Positions 17,788 to 26,202 of a stretch of DNA of 63,317 bases are shown in pieces; position 1 is the stretch's first letter; every line of letters begins with the position of its first letter. Below the pieces are notes generated by a model, which worked only from the letters and a program-made list of their open reading frames with translations, was not told the DNA's origin and searched no databases. A program made the translations under genes and the position numbers. Origin of the DNA: Bdellovibrionaceae bacterium UBA2316 (GTDB lineage Bacteria > Bdellovibrionota > Bdellovibrionia > Bdellovibrionales > Bdellovibrionaceae); the NCBI GenBank assembly GCA_002345205.1, contig DDVI01000111.1, forward strand, positions 1-63,317, in the 5' to 3' direction.

Positions 17788-19166
17788 ACGAGATAACGAT
17801 CTAGCTGGATTCCTTGTTTACGCAGCCAAGGAATCCATTCGCGCTGCATTTGTCTATGGCAAAATGATAAATCCAGGTCTTCAATGCGTGGAGTGTGTTT
17901 GGCAATATCAGCAAGTAACTGTGCTTGAATTAACCCAGCCTCTTGTGCTTTCGCGTAGGGTATCAATGTGTAGGTGATCATGCCGTAGCGAGAGCGGTAC
18001 TCTGTGGGAAATTCTTTTTCTAGAATAGATTCGATTTTCTTCTGAAGTAAAAAATTCTGATCTCCGACTTTAGCGCTCATTTCCACAAAGTTTTCTAATG
18101 CCATTTCCGCAATTGCATTTGCGTTTTTTATTCGTGCTTCTGAGTACAGTGGTAGAGCTTTTTTAAAATCCCAGCTATTAGTTTCTAAAATTTCTAATAA
18201 AATCGTAACGTCTTCAAATCCACAATTCATGCCCTGACCAAAGAAAGGAACAATGGCGTGGGCGGCATCACCCATCAAAGCGATCGCGTCCTCGAAATGC
18301 CATTGTGAAAAACGTACGGTTCCAAGGCTGCCTTGGGGATTTTCTAAAAACTGCGTTTCCAGTTCCGGTACAAGTGGAATCACGTCCTGAAATTCTGATT
18401 TGAAAAGTGCCTGCACACGTTCTTTTGTTTTTATACTTTCAAAGCTCCAGGCGTGATTCGAGCGTGGTAAATACAGAGTCAGCGTAAAACTGTTGTCTGT
18501 ATTGGCTAGAGCCATCAACATGTGAGTACCGCGTGGCCAAATATGTAGATTGTTTTTTTCTAAAACGGGTTCGCCATTTGAATTCGCAGGTAAATACAGT
18601 TCTTTGTAGTCAGAAGAGATAAAGCTTACGTCTTCTTTGAATGTGTTTGGACTTAGTGCGTGGAGTTTTTTGCGAATGACTGAGCCTGCTCCATCAGTGG
18701 CAAAGGCATGTTCAAATTTTGATTGGATTCCGTTAGCGAACGAGAGTGTTTTGGTCTGCAGGTCAGTGTCTACTAAGTCATGTTCAAAATGAAACGTAAC
18801 ACCGATATCGGCGCACTTTTGAATTAATGTTTTGTTCAGATCCCCACGTGAAACAGCGTAATTGCATTCAGAATTGTTGCGGCCATACGCCTGGTATTGA
18901 GTCGCGCCATCTAAGGCATGCATTAATCGGCCGTACACAGGAACTGTTGTCGGCAAAATTGAGTCAATCAATCCCGCTTTCTTAAGACCGTCTAATCCTC
19001 TAGATGTAACGATTAAATTTATGCTGCGTCCACGATCAGCTGCGGTTTTTCTGGGATCCGAGCGTTTTTCAAATACATGCACATCAAAGCCTTTTTGTTT
19101 CAGCAAATACGCCCAGAGTGATCCGACAAGGCCAGCACCAATGATATGGATACTTTTGTTCTTCAT
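17784..19166 (-). CDS. kmo: kynurenine 3-monooxygenase
   Basis: A 460-residue flavoprotein monooxygenase. The N-terminal Rossmann site is IIGAGLVGSLWAYLLKQKG, followed by FEKRSDPRK and RGRSINLIVTSRGLDGL, which is diagnostic of kynurenine 3-monooxygenase. The second FAD motif is MGDAAHAIVPFFGQGMNCGF near residue 300. A C-terminal helical region of about 100 residues follows, as in bacterial KMOs. It hydroxylates L-kynurenine to 3-hydroxykynurenine using NADPH and O2. It is the last gene of the minus-strand unit hydratase - kynU - kmo, with one base between kynU and kmo. Confidence 0.95.
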   Translation of the reverse strand: MKNKSIHIIGAGLVGSLWAYLLKQKGFDVHVFEKRSDPRKTAADRGRSINLIVTSRGLDGLKKAGLIDSILPTTVPVYGRLMHALDGATQYQAYGRNNSECNYAVSRGDLNKTLIQKCADIGVTFHFEHDLVDTDLQTKTLSFANGIQSKFEHAFATDGAGSVIRKKLHALSPNTFKEDVSFISSDYKELYLPANSNGEPVLEKNNLHIWPRGTHMLMALANTDNSFTLTLYLPRSNHAWSFESIKTKERVQALFKSEFQDVIPLVPELETQFLENPQGSLGTVRFSQWHFEDAIALMGDAAHAIVPFFGQGMNCGFEDVTILLEILETNSWDFKKALPLYSEARIKNANAIAEMALENFVEMSAKVGDQNFLLQKKIESILEKEFPTEYRSRYGMITYTLIPYAKAQEAGLIQAQLLADIAKHTPRIEDLDLSFCHRQMQREWIPWLRKQGIQLDRYLV

Positions 19167-19167
19167 T

Positions 19168-20448
19168 TTACTTTCCGTTGAAAAATGATTTCATGATCTG
19201 TACAAGTTGATAAACATCAGTGAAAGAGTTATACATCGCCGTTGGTGTGGCGCGAATAATGTTGGGTTCGCGAAAATCAACAATCGCATGATTGTTCATT
19301 AAATGATTTTTAAACTCTTGATGGCGGGATGTAACCTTCAAACACAACATCGATCCGCGACTCGCGGGTGTCACAACCGTTACATGAGTGCCTAGGTTTT
19401 CTTTAATCATCATTTCGAAATAGGAAGTAAGCTCATCACCGCGTTTACGTGCATTCTTGATTCCCATTTCATCAAACAATTCTAACGATGCCTTTAGCGC
19501 CGCCAGTTGGAAAATCGGAGGATTGCTAAGCTGCCAGGCCTCAACCGAGCTAATCGGATTAAAGTTCGGACCCATTTTAAAGCGCTCTGTTTTATTATGT
19601 CCCCACCAGCCTTCAAAGCGCTTCATAGATGTAAAATCTTTCGGATTTTTAGCGGCAGCATGATGTTTTTCGTGAACAAAACAACCCGCTATACCGCCAG
19701 CGCCAGAGTTTAAATACTTATAACTGCACCAAACAGCGAAATCGACATCATCGTCATGCAGATTCATAGCTAAATTACCGGCACCATGAGCCAGATTAAA
19801 TCCAACTTTGGCGCCCACGGAATGCGCGGCCTCTGCAATTTTGGCCATATTGAATTTCTGTCCGGATAAATAGTTACATTGACCAATTAAAACTAACTCT
19901 AATGAATCGCCCAGGCGCTTGATTTCTGAAATGATAAAATCATCATTGATTGAATCAGCCCCAGGTGCATGTTTAAGTTCAACGACGGTATCTTGAGGGT
20001 TGAGTCCATGAAAACGGGCTTGAGAATCAACGGCATATTTGTCCGACGGAAACGTATTTGATTCGATTAGAATTTTAGTACGTTTTTCTTTAGGGGTGTA
20101 AAAGCTTGTCATCATCAAATGTAGATTCACAGTAAGGGAATTCATGGCAACCACTTCGGATTCTTTGGCGCCAACTAAACGAGCGAATGATGCTGTGACG
20201 ACTTCGTGGTAGTTAACCCAAGGTATTTTTGATTTGAAATGAGCCTCCACGCCGTATTCACCCCACGCGTCCAATTCAGATTGGATGGCAGCTTTGGTGC
20301 GTTTAGGCATTAACCCAAGAGAATGTCCCGCAAAATACAGAACATCTTGTCCATCTTCTTTTGGAAATACGAATTCTTGCCGGAATTTGCTTAGAGGATC
20401 GCTGATGTCTTTGTTTTTGGCCCATTCTAAAGAGTTTGAATTCAACAT
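19168..20448 (-). CDS. kynU: kynureninase
   Basis: A 426-residue PLP enzyme of the aminotransferase V fold. The family segments YFAGHSLGLMPKRTKAAI, NSLTVNLHLMMTSFY, FNLAHGAGNLAMNLHDDDVD (binding the PLP ring nitrogen) and WCSYKYLNSG (Schiff-base lysine near residue 240) are all present. So is RFEGWWGHNKTERFKM, specific for kynureninases. It cleaves 3-hydroxykynurenine to 3-hydroxyanthranilate and alanine. It sits between the hydratase-like gene (2 bp gap) and kmo (1 bp gap), in one operon. Confidence 0.96.
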   Translation of the reverse strand: MLNSNSLEWAKNKDISDPLSKFRQEFVFPKEDGQDVLYFAGHSLGLMPKRTKAAIQSELDAWGEYGVEAHFKSKIPWVNYHEVVTASFARLVGAKESEVVAMNSLTVNLHLMMTSFYTPKEKRTKILIESNTFPSDKYAVDSQARFHGLNPQDTVVELKHAPGADSINDDFIISEIKRLGDSLELVLIGQCNYLSGQKFNMAKIAEAAHSVGAKVGFNLAHGAGNLAMNLHDDDVDFAVWCSYKYLNSGAGGIAGCFVHEKHHAAAKNPKDFTSMKRFEGWWGHNKTERFKMGPNFNPISSVEAWQLSNPPIFQLAALKASLELFDEMGIKNARKRGDELTSYFEMMIKENLGTHVTVVTPASRGSMLCLKVTSRHQEFKNHLMNNHAIVDFREPNIIRATPTAMYNSFTDVYQLVQIMKSFFNGK

Positions 20449-20450
20449 GG

Positions 20451-21251
20451 TTAGCTTCCTTTAGTGTGTACTAGAACAATTGGCAGATTACCGTTAGGAC
20501 CACTGACTTTAAGCTCGATCTTCTGATTTGGTTTTAATTCCACTGCTGCTGTCGCTGCACCAGCTAGAACAATGCTGCCCGCAGGTAATTCGCGACCATT
20601 TTCGTGTAGCAATTCGCACAGTTGAATCAAAGATTGAATAGGATCGCCAGAGATTTCTTTCGCGTCTCCTGACTGGGCTAACGTGTCGTTAACAAACATT
20701 TCCAAACGTGCGTTTTCCAGCAGCTTGGTTGAAGTGAACGGTACCCAGTTGCCTAAAATAAAATGTGATGAAGATGAATTGTCTGCAATTACATCTTCCA
20801 TTGAGAAATATTTAAACTGGGTATAGCGCGAATCTAAGATCTCCATCGTCGCGCAGAGGTCGGAAATACTATCGATCGCTTGCTCATATGACACTTTACC
20901 TTTGAGTGTGCTTCGGACGCGGAAGGCCACTTCGGGTTCAATTTTTGAGTGAATCAAAGGTGTGATGTCAAAGATCGATGAATTTACGATTTGCATTTTA
21001 TCTGTGAGTTCACCGTACAGCGGAGAGTCGAGGTTCATTTGTTTGCGTTTACCTTCAGAGGTCAGGCCCATTTTATAGCCAATTCTGGTTTCACGCTGAT
21101 TTACTCTATGCTGAATCCCTAGTTCTTGGATTTGATAGGCTTCAGAACGTGTCATGGTGATTTTATTTTGACTCCATTGTTCCAGCGATTTTCTAAACAG
21201 GCGGGCTTCTGTCAGTTGACGAGCAATTTGTGACTTTTGTTGCGTTTCCAT
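20451..21251 (-). CDS. 2-oxopent-4-enoate hydratase / 4-oxalocrotonate decarboxylase family
   Basis: A 266-residue protein of the MhpD/fumarylacetoacetate-hydrolase fold. It has RIGYKMGLTSEGKRKQMN, the metal-ligand segment KIEPEVAFRV, and the C-terminal GSIVLAGAATAAVELKPNQ. The family includes NbaG (4-oxalocrotonate decarboxylase) and NbaH (2-oxopent-4-enoate hydratase), both of which act after 2-aminomuconate deamination; sequence alone does not let me choose, and only one copy is in the window. It is the first gene of the minus-strand kyn unit, about 130 bp from the divergent kynB. Confidence 0.82.
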   Translation of the reverse strand: METQQKSQIARQLTEARLFRKSLEQWSQNKITMTRSEAYQIQELGIQHRVNQRETRIGYKMGLTSEGKRKQMNLDSPLYGELTDKMQIVNSSIFDITPLIHSKIEPEVAFRVRSTLKGKVSYEQAIDSISDLCATMEILDSRYTQFKYFSMEDVIADNSSSSHFILGNWVPFTSTKLLENARLEMFVNDTLAQSGDAKEISGDPIQSLIQLCELLHENGRELPAGSIVLAGAATAAVELKPNQKIELKVSGPNGNLPIVLVHTKGS

Positions 21252-21345
21252 ATTACAGTTTCCTAATCTAAATCGATGCCTCTATTTAAGAGTTTTCGGG
21301 GGCAATTTACAAGCGACTTTTTTGCTGTTGTTTTGGCTTTTGCGG

Positions 21346-21374
21346 TTGACTGTTATTTTTTGATTCTCTTAAAT
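21346..21374 (+). promoter_or_regulatory. possible promoter for the kynB unit
   Basis: TTGACT (21346-21351), then 17 bases, then TTAAAT (21369-21374). Transcription would start almost at the kynB ATG at 21383, giving a nearly leaderless message, and only a weak TTAGGA lies right before the ATG. Treat it as tentative. Confidence 0.3.
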
Positions 21375-21382
21375 GGTTAGGA

Positions 21383-22021
21383 ATGAAATTAGATACTCGA
21401 AAGATCTATGATATCACGCCAACCGTATCGCCTAACCTGGCTGTTTTTCCTGGAGACACACCGTACGAGAACTCGTACCTGATGTCATTTCGGCAGGGGC
21501 ATCATTTGAGCCTATCTAAAATCCAATCGACAGTGCATCTGGGGGCTCATGCCGATGCCCCCAGTCATTACCATGTGAGCGGTGCTTCCATCGACGCTCG
21601 AGATTTGAATCTGTATCTGGGAAAAACTCAGGTAATCACGGTGACAGAGCGACGGGGGCATCGAATCGCCGTAACTGATGTGAAAACTCAGATACAGGCT
21701 CCGCGTGTACTGTTTAAAACGGGATCGTTCCCGAACCCTAACCACTGGAATAGTGATTTCATGGCCTTATCGATTGGTCTGATTCAGTATCTGACGCAGG
21801 CTGGAGTTAAGCTGGTGGGTATTGATACGCCGTCAGTCGACCTTGCGGATGATAAAATTTTAGAAGTTCATAATGAAATTTATAAAGCCGATTTGGCTAT
21901 TTTGGAAGGTATCGTACTAGATCACGTTTCTGACGGAATTTATGATTTGGTGGCTTTGCCACTAAAGCTACAGGGTGCCGAGGCTTCACCTCTGCGAGCT
22001 ATCCTAATCGAGCGAGATTAA
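21383..22021 (+). CDS. kynB: kynurenine formamidase (cyclase family)
   Basis: A 212-residue protein of the metal-dependent cyclase family. The motif HLGAHADAPSHYH (about residues 52-64) is the HxGTHxDxPxH zinc-binding signature with Ala for Thr. VFPGDTPYEN near the start and GIDTPSVDLADD in the second half match bacterial KynB. It hydrolyses N-formylkynurenine to kynurenine and formate. It is the first gene of the plus-strand unit; the tryptophan or indoleamine dioxygenase that would supply its substrate is not in the window. Confidence 0.92.
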   Translation: MKLDTRKIYDITPTVSPNLAVFPGDTPYENSYLMSFRQGHHLSLSKIQSTVHLGAHADAPSHYHVSGASIDARDLNLYLGKTQVITVTERRGHRIAVTDVKTQIQAPRVLFKTGSFPNPNHWNSDFMALSIGLIQYLTQAGVKLVGIDTPSVDLADDKILEVHNEIYKADLAILEGIVLDHVSDGIYDLVALPLKLQGAEASPLRAILIERD

Positions 22022-22032
22022 AAGAGAAGGGT

Positions 22033-23484
22033 ATGGAAAAAATTTTGAATTACATCAATGGCGAATGGTTATCACCGAAAAATGGAAAATTTCAGCCAAA
22101 TAAAAATCCGGCAACGGGACTTTCCTACTCTGAAGTTCCAGACTCTGATGCGGACGATGCTGAACTTGCGATTTCTGCTGCGACCGCTGCATTTCCATCC
22201 TGGTCGAAAACGTCAGTTCGGGAACGCAGCGAATTGATGCGTAAATTAGCAGAGCTAATCAAAGAAAATGCGGACAGTCTTTCGCGTGATGAAAGTACCG
22301 ACAATGGCAAGCCTCATAAACTGGCATCTGAAGTTGATATTCCGCGTAGCGAATTGAACTTTCGATTCTTTGCCGATCTTGCCGTTAGCTTACACGGCGA
22401 AGCGTATCGTTCAGATGCGAACACGATGAGTTTTACCGAGCATGCACCTCTTGGTCCTGTCGTGTGCATTTCGCCTTGGAATTTGCCGTTGTATTTATTA
22501 ACTTGGAAAATCGCGCCGGCATTAGCTGCGGGATGTACTGTGGTGGCTAAGCCATCTGAAATAACCCCAATGACGGCGTATCGATTAAGCCAGCTGGCAG
22601 CGCAAGCGGGTTTTCCTAAAGGTGTTTTAAATTTCGTACATGGCCGAGGTTCTCTGTTAGGTGAAAAACTATCTACGGATCCCAGAATCAAAGCGATTTC
22701 TTTCACGGGCAGTACTCAGACGGGTAGAACGATTGCTACGTTAGCAGCGCCTTTGTTTAAAAAACTGGCGCTTGAAATGGGTGGTAAGAATCCTGTCGTG
22801 ATTTTTAAAGACGCCGAGTACGACAAAATGCTATCGACCGTTGTTCGCTCCAGTTTTTCTAATCAAGGTCAAATTTGTTTATGTGGATCGCGCATTTTTG
22901 TCGAGCGACCGTTGTACGAAAAATTTAAAAAAGATTTCATAGCGCGGGTAGGGGCTTTAAACGTGGGTGACCCTTTTAATATGCAAAGCGATCTTGGTGC
23001 CGTCGTGAGTGAAGACCATATGGGTAAAATTCTATCCTACATAAAAAAAGCACGCGATGAAGGTGGCGTTATCCTTACGGGTGGTGAACAACTAAAAGTT
23101 GGCGGTGGTTATTTCGTTCAGCCTACAGTCATCGAAAACTTAGACTGCAATTCCTGCGTAAATCAAGACGAGATATTTGGCCCCGTCGTTACCATCACGC
23201 CATTTGATTCTGAAGAGCAGGTCACGGCGATGGCGAACAGTACGCGCTATGGTTTAGCGGCCAGTGTGTGGACAACGAATTTGAATCGCGCCCAGAGAAT
23301 CGCTCGGCAAATCGATTCTGGAATCGTTTGGGTAAATACCTGGATGAATCGTGATCTACGTACGCCTTTTGGTGGTGTGAAAGAATCTGGCTACGGCCGT
23401 GAAGGCGGAATCGAAGCTTTGAAATTCTTTTCCGAAGTAAAAACGATCTGTATTGAAACTAGCCCCGAACAGGATAAACTATGA
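22033..23484 (+). CDS. nbaE: 2-aminomuconate 6-semialdehyde dehydrogenase
   Basis: A 483-residue NAD-dependent aldehyde dehydrogenase. GPVVCISPWNLPLYLLTWK, VVAKPSEITPMTA and FTGSTQTGRTIA are cofactor-site segments; ALEMGGKNPVVIF holds the catalytic Glu (near 254) and SNQGQICLCGSRI the catalytic Cys (near 288). The C-terminal NTWMNRDLRTPFGGVKESGYGREGG is typical of the hydroxymuconic/aminomuconic semialdehyde branch (ALDH8-like). Its place between kynB and the RidA-type deaminase points to oxidation of 2-aminomuconate 6-semialdehyde to 2-aminomuconate. A good AGAAGG site lies before the ATG, and the stop overlaps the next gene by four bases. Confidence 0.88.
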   Translation: MEKILNYINGEWLSPKNGKFQPNKNPATGLSYSEVPDSDADDAELAISAATAAFPSWSKTSVRERSELMRKLAELIKENADSLSRDESTDNGKPHKLASEVDIPRSELNFRFFADLAVSLHGEAYRSDANTMSFTEHAPLGPVVCISPWNLPLYLLTWKIAPALAAGCTVVAKPSEITPMTAYRLSQLAAQAGFPKGVLNFVHGRGSLLGEKLSTDPRIKAISFTGSTQTGRTIATLAAPLFKKLALEMGGKNPVVIFKDAEYDKMLSTVVRSSFSNQGQICLCGSRIFVERPLYEKFKKDFIARVGALNVGDPFNMQSDLGAVVSEDHMGKILSYIKKARDEGGVILTGGEQLKVGGGYFVQPTVIENLDCNSCVNQDEIFGPVVTITPFDSEEQVTAMANSTRYGLAASVWTTNLNRAQRIARQIDSGIVWVNTWMNRDLRTPFGGVKESGYGREGGIEALKFFSEVKTICIETSPEQDKL

Positions 23485-23894
23485 GTGAAATTAATTCGAG
23501 TCGAGCTCCCGAACCAGTCGGTAAATACCCACATGCTAAACGTGTAGGAAACCTATTGTTTTTGTCGGGAGTCGGTCCGCGTGAAAAAGGGACGAAAAAA
23601 ATTCCGGGGGTAGAACTGGATGTAAATGGAAATATAGCTTCGTACGATATTGAAACTCAATGTCGTAGCGTTTTTAAAAACGTAAAGGCGATATTAGAAG
23701 ACTCGGGCGCATCTTGGGAACAATTGGTGGATGTTACCGTGTTTTTAACTAATATGAAGGCGGATTTCCCAACTTACAATCGATTGTGGGCGGAATATTT
23801 TCCTAATAATCCTCCCTGTCGAACAACATTAGAAATTTTGTCACTACCAACGCCAATCGCCATTGAACTTAAATGTATCGCTGTGATGGAGTAA
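23481..23894 (+). CDS. nbaF: 2-aminomuconate deaminase, RidA/YjgF family
   Basis: A 137-residue RidA-fold protein. VGKYPHAKRVGNLLFLSGVG near the N-terminus, the ring-forming VTVFLTNMKADFPTYNRLWAEYF, NNPPCRTTLE with the substrate-binding arginine, and IELKCIAVM at the C-terminus are all conserved. In kynurenine/nitrobenzoate clusters this branch is the 2-aminomuconate deaminase that releases ammonia and gives 4-oxalocrotonate. The start overlaps the dehydrogenase stop by four bases, so the two are translationally coupled. The specific substrate is inferred from its neighbours. Confidence 0.85.
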   Translation: MSEINSSRAPEPVGKYPHAKRVGNLLFLSGVGPREKGTKKIPGVELDVNGNIASYDIETQCRSVFKNVKAILEDSGASWEQLVDVTVFLTNMKADFPTYNRLWAEYFPNNPPCRTTLEILSLPTPIAIELKCIAVME

Positions 23895-23896
23895 CT

Positions 23897-24427
23897 ATGA
23901 ATTTAACAGAAACCCTAAAGTTAGCAGAATGGATAAAGAACAATCGACATTTATTAAAACCACCCGTGGGGAATAAATGCATTTGGCCACAACAGGACTT
24001 CATTGTGATGGCTGTCGGCGGACCTAATGAACGTACGGATTTCCATGTGAATCGCGGCGACGAATTTTTTTATCAAGTCGAAGGGGATATGACGTTAAAG
24101 ATTCGTACGCCTGAAGGGGAATTTAAGGACGTAAATATTCGTCAAGGTGATATTTATTTATTACCGGGAGGAACACCTCATTCTCCGCAACGTCCGGCGG
24201 ATACGATTGGTATCGTTATCGAACGTCGCCGTCAACCGGGCGAAATGGACGGCTTGCAATGGTTTTGTGAAAATTGCGGTGAAAAACTTTACGAAGAATT
24301 TTTCAATTTAGAAAATATCGAAACTCAGTTTAAGGCCGTCTTTGATCGTTATTATGATAGTGAACATACGAAGTGTAAAAAATGTGGTACCTTAAACGGT
24401 AGAAAATGGACTCATGTTAAAAATTGA
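23897..24427 (+). CDS. nbaC: 3-hydroxyanthranilate 3,4-dioxygenase
   Basis: A 176-residue cupin dioxygenase. The start is ATG 23897, five bases after TGGAG; an in-frame upstream extension runs into the previous gene. GGPNERTDFHVNRGDEFFYQ carries the iron ligands His and Glu plus the substrate-binding Arg, and YLLPGGTPHSPQRP the third ligand His. The C-terminal CENCGEK and CKKCGTLN form the rubredoxin-like site found in the bacterial enzymes. It opens 3-hydroxyanthranilate to 2-amino-3-carboxymuconate semialdehyde. The stop lies within the start of the ACMSD gene (14-bp overlap). Confidence 0.95.
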   Translation: MNLTETLKLAEWIKNNRHLLKPPVGNKCIWPQQDFIVMAVGGPNERTDFHVNRGDEFFYQVEGDMTLKIRTPEGEFKDVNIRQGDIYLLPGGTPHSPQRPADTIGIVIERRRQPGEMDGLQWFCENCGEKLYEEFFNLENIETQFKAVFDRYYDSEHTKCKKCGTLNGRKWTHVKN

Positions 24428-25433
24428 TACGCACACGCACATACTGCCTCCAGAAATTCCTAAATTTAAAGACAAATTCGGATACGGCGGATTCATTCAG
24501 CTTGTAAAAAACGCTGGCTGTAGCCATTGTGACATGGTCGATGATAGCGGAAAGTTTTTTCGACGAGTCGATGCAAATACCTTTAACCCAGATGATCGCC
24601 TAAGGGATATGAAATCACAACTGACTCAGGTCCAAGTTCTGTCGACAGTTCCAGTTATGTTTTCCTATTGGGCTAAACCTGCTGATGGTTTAACGGTTGC
24701 GCAGTTTTTGAATGACCACTTGGCGGGTGTGGTGGCGCTTTATCCGAAAAAATTTATTGGACTGGGGACGCTACCTCTGCAAGATATTGAACTATCTATT
24801 CGTGAAGCTCATCGCTGTATTGATGAACTCAATTTGGCGGGGTTTCAAATCGGCTCTCATGTGCAGGGGAAGAATTTATCTGATCCGATTTTTTTTCCGT
24901 TGTATGAAGAACTAGAGAAAAAGGGTGCCAGTGTATTCGTTCATCCCTGGGATATGATGGGGCAAGATACAATGTCTAAATACTGGCTTCCTTGGTTAGT
25001 TGGAATGCCGGCAGAGACATCACGCGCGATTTGCTCGTTTATTTTTGGGGGCGTTTTTGATCGTTTTCCTAAATTACGCGTGCAGTTTGCTCATGGTGGT
25101 GGAAGTTTTCCGTTTACTTTAGGTCGGATTCAGCATGGCTACGAGTCGCGACCCGATTTGTGTGCCGTTGATTGCAAACTGGCCCCTAAAGACTACATAT
25201 CTAAATTTTATGTGGATAGTTTAGTTCATGATCAACGCAGTTTGAAATTCTTAATCGAAGTCATGAGTGAGGATCAAATTTGTTTAGGTACAGATTATCC
25301 GTTTCCTTTAGGGGAAACCGAAGCAGGAAAATTAATTGATTCAAGTGGGTTTGTTGATAAACTCATGCGAGAAAAATTGTTTCATCGAAATGCGCTGAAG
25401 TGGCTCAATAAAAACCAGAATGATTTCTTATAA
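24414..25433 (+). CDS. nbaD: 2-amino-3-carboxymuconate-6-semialdehyde decarboxylase (ACMSD)
   Basis: A 339-residue amidohydrolase-fold decarboxylase. KIDTHTHILPPEIP holds the first metal-binding His pair, SVFVHPWDMMG the next His, RVQFAHGGGSFPFTLGRIQHG a further His plus the family signature, and LGTDYPFPLGE the metal-ligand Asp. It decarboxylates the unstable semialdehyde made by NbaC, keeping flux in the catabolic route and away from quinolinate. It overlaps nbaC by 14 bp and is followed by a short-chain dehydrogenase-like gene 13 bp later. Confidence 0.95.
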   Translation: MLKIDTHTHILPPEIPKFKDKFGYGGFIQLVKNAGCSHCDMVDDSGKFFRRVDANTFNPDDRLRDMKSQLTQVQVLSTVPVMFSYWAKPADGLTVAQFLNDHLAGVVALYPKKFIGLGTLPLQDIELSIREAHRCIDELNLAGFQIGSHVQGKNLSDPIFFPLYEELEKKGASVFVHPWDMMGQDTMSKYWLPWLVGMPAETSRAICSFIFGGVFDRFPKLRVQFAHGGGSFPFTLGRIQHGYESRPDLCAVDCKLAPKDYISKFYVDSLVHDQRSLKFLIEVMSEDQICLGTDYPFPLGETEAGKLIDSSGFVDKLMREKLFHRNALKWLNKNQNDFL

Positions 25434-25446
25434 GGTGAGGTAGTGA

Positions 25447-26202
25447 ATGCAATTAGGATTAGATGGAAGAAAGGCGTTAGTTTTTGGGTCTTCGGGCGGT
25501 ATAGGCAAAGCCATTGTCGAGAGCTTGTTGAAAGAAAAAACTCATGTTGTTGTTAATTCTAGAAGCCAGGACAGAGTGCTATCGACAGTTGCTGAATTTC
25601 AAAAGGCATTTGATACTAAAAACGTATTTGGTGTTGCGGCCGATCTAAATCAAAAAGACGAAGCGACTCGTGCGGTGAAAGAAGCTCAATCGAAAATGGG
25701 CGGCCTGGATATTTTAGTCGTAAATACGGGTGGTCCAGCAAAAGGCTCGTTTGAAGACATCTCGACAGAACAATGGTTATCTGATTATCAGAATTTGTGG
25801 ATTAGTTTTGTTGATGCTGTTAAGGCCAGTTTGCCAGAAATGAAAAAAAATAAATTTGGACGTATTTTGCTTGTGACATCACTAGCGGCGAAAGAACCGT
25901 TAAAAGGACTTACGACGTCAAACGGTTTACGTGCGGGTTTGAGTGGCCTATGTAAATCTTTATCAAATGAAGTTGCAAGTTATGGAATCACAGTAAATGT
26001 GATTTTGCCTGGGTACACGAATACTGATCGTTTGAAAGAGTTAAAACTTACGGAAGATACGGTGAAAGGTTTAGTTCCGATGGGACGATTGGGTCAACCG
26101 CAAGAGCTTGCCGATTTGGTATCGTTTCTAGCCTCTGATCGTGCAGGATATATCACGGGTCAATGTATCGCTGTTGACGGAGGGGCTTTAAGAAGTTTTT
26201 AA
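25447..26202 (+). CDS. atypical short-chain dehydrogenase/reductase-like protein
   Basis: A 251-residue SDR-fold protein with a normal nucleotide site (LVFGSSGGIGKAIVESLL), NTGGPAKGSFEDI in place of the NAG motif, and the C-terminal VNVILPGYTNTDR. At the active site the usual YxxxK is replaced: the region reads GLTTSNGLRAGLSGLCKSL, so neither the tyrosine nor the lysine is at its place. This pattern occurs in a known BKR-like SDR subgroup lacking the catalytic tetrad. It follows nbaD by 13 bp with a GGTGAGG site and probably belongs to the kyn transcript, but its step is unknown. It overlaps the convergent protease gene by four bases. Confidence 0.78.
   Translation: MQLGLDGRKALVFGSSGGIGKAIVESLLKEKTHVVVNSRSQDRVLSTVAEFQKAFDTKNVFGVAADLNQKDEATRAVKEAQSKMGGLDILVVNTGGPAKGSFEDISTEQWLSDYQNLWISFVDAVKASLPEMKKNKFGRILLVTSLAAKEPLKGLTTSNGLRAGLSGLCKSLSNEVASYGITVNVILPGYTNTDRLKELKLTEDTVKGLVPMGRLGQPQELADLVSFLASDRAGYITGQCIAVDGGALRSF

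Noticed and set aside
17784..26202. Horizontal acquisition of the kynurenine cluster as an island
   Set aside because: Base composition and codon choice look like the neighbours, and there are no flanking tRNA, integrase or direct repeats.
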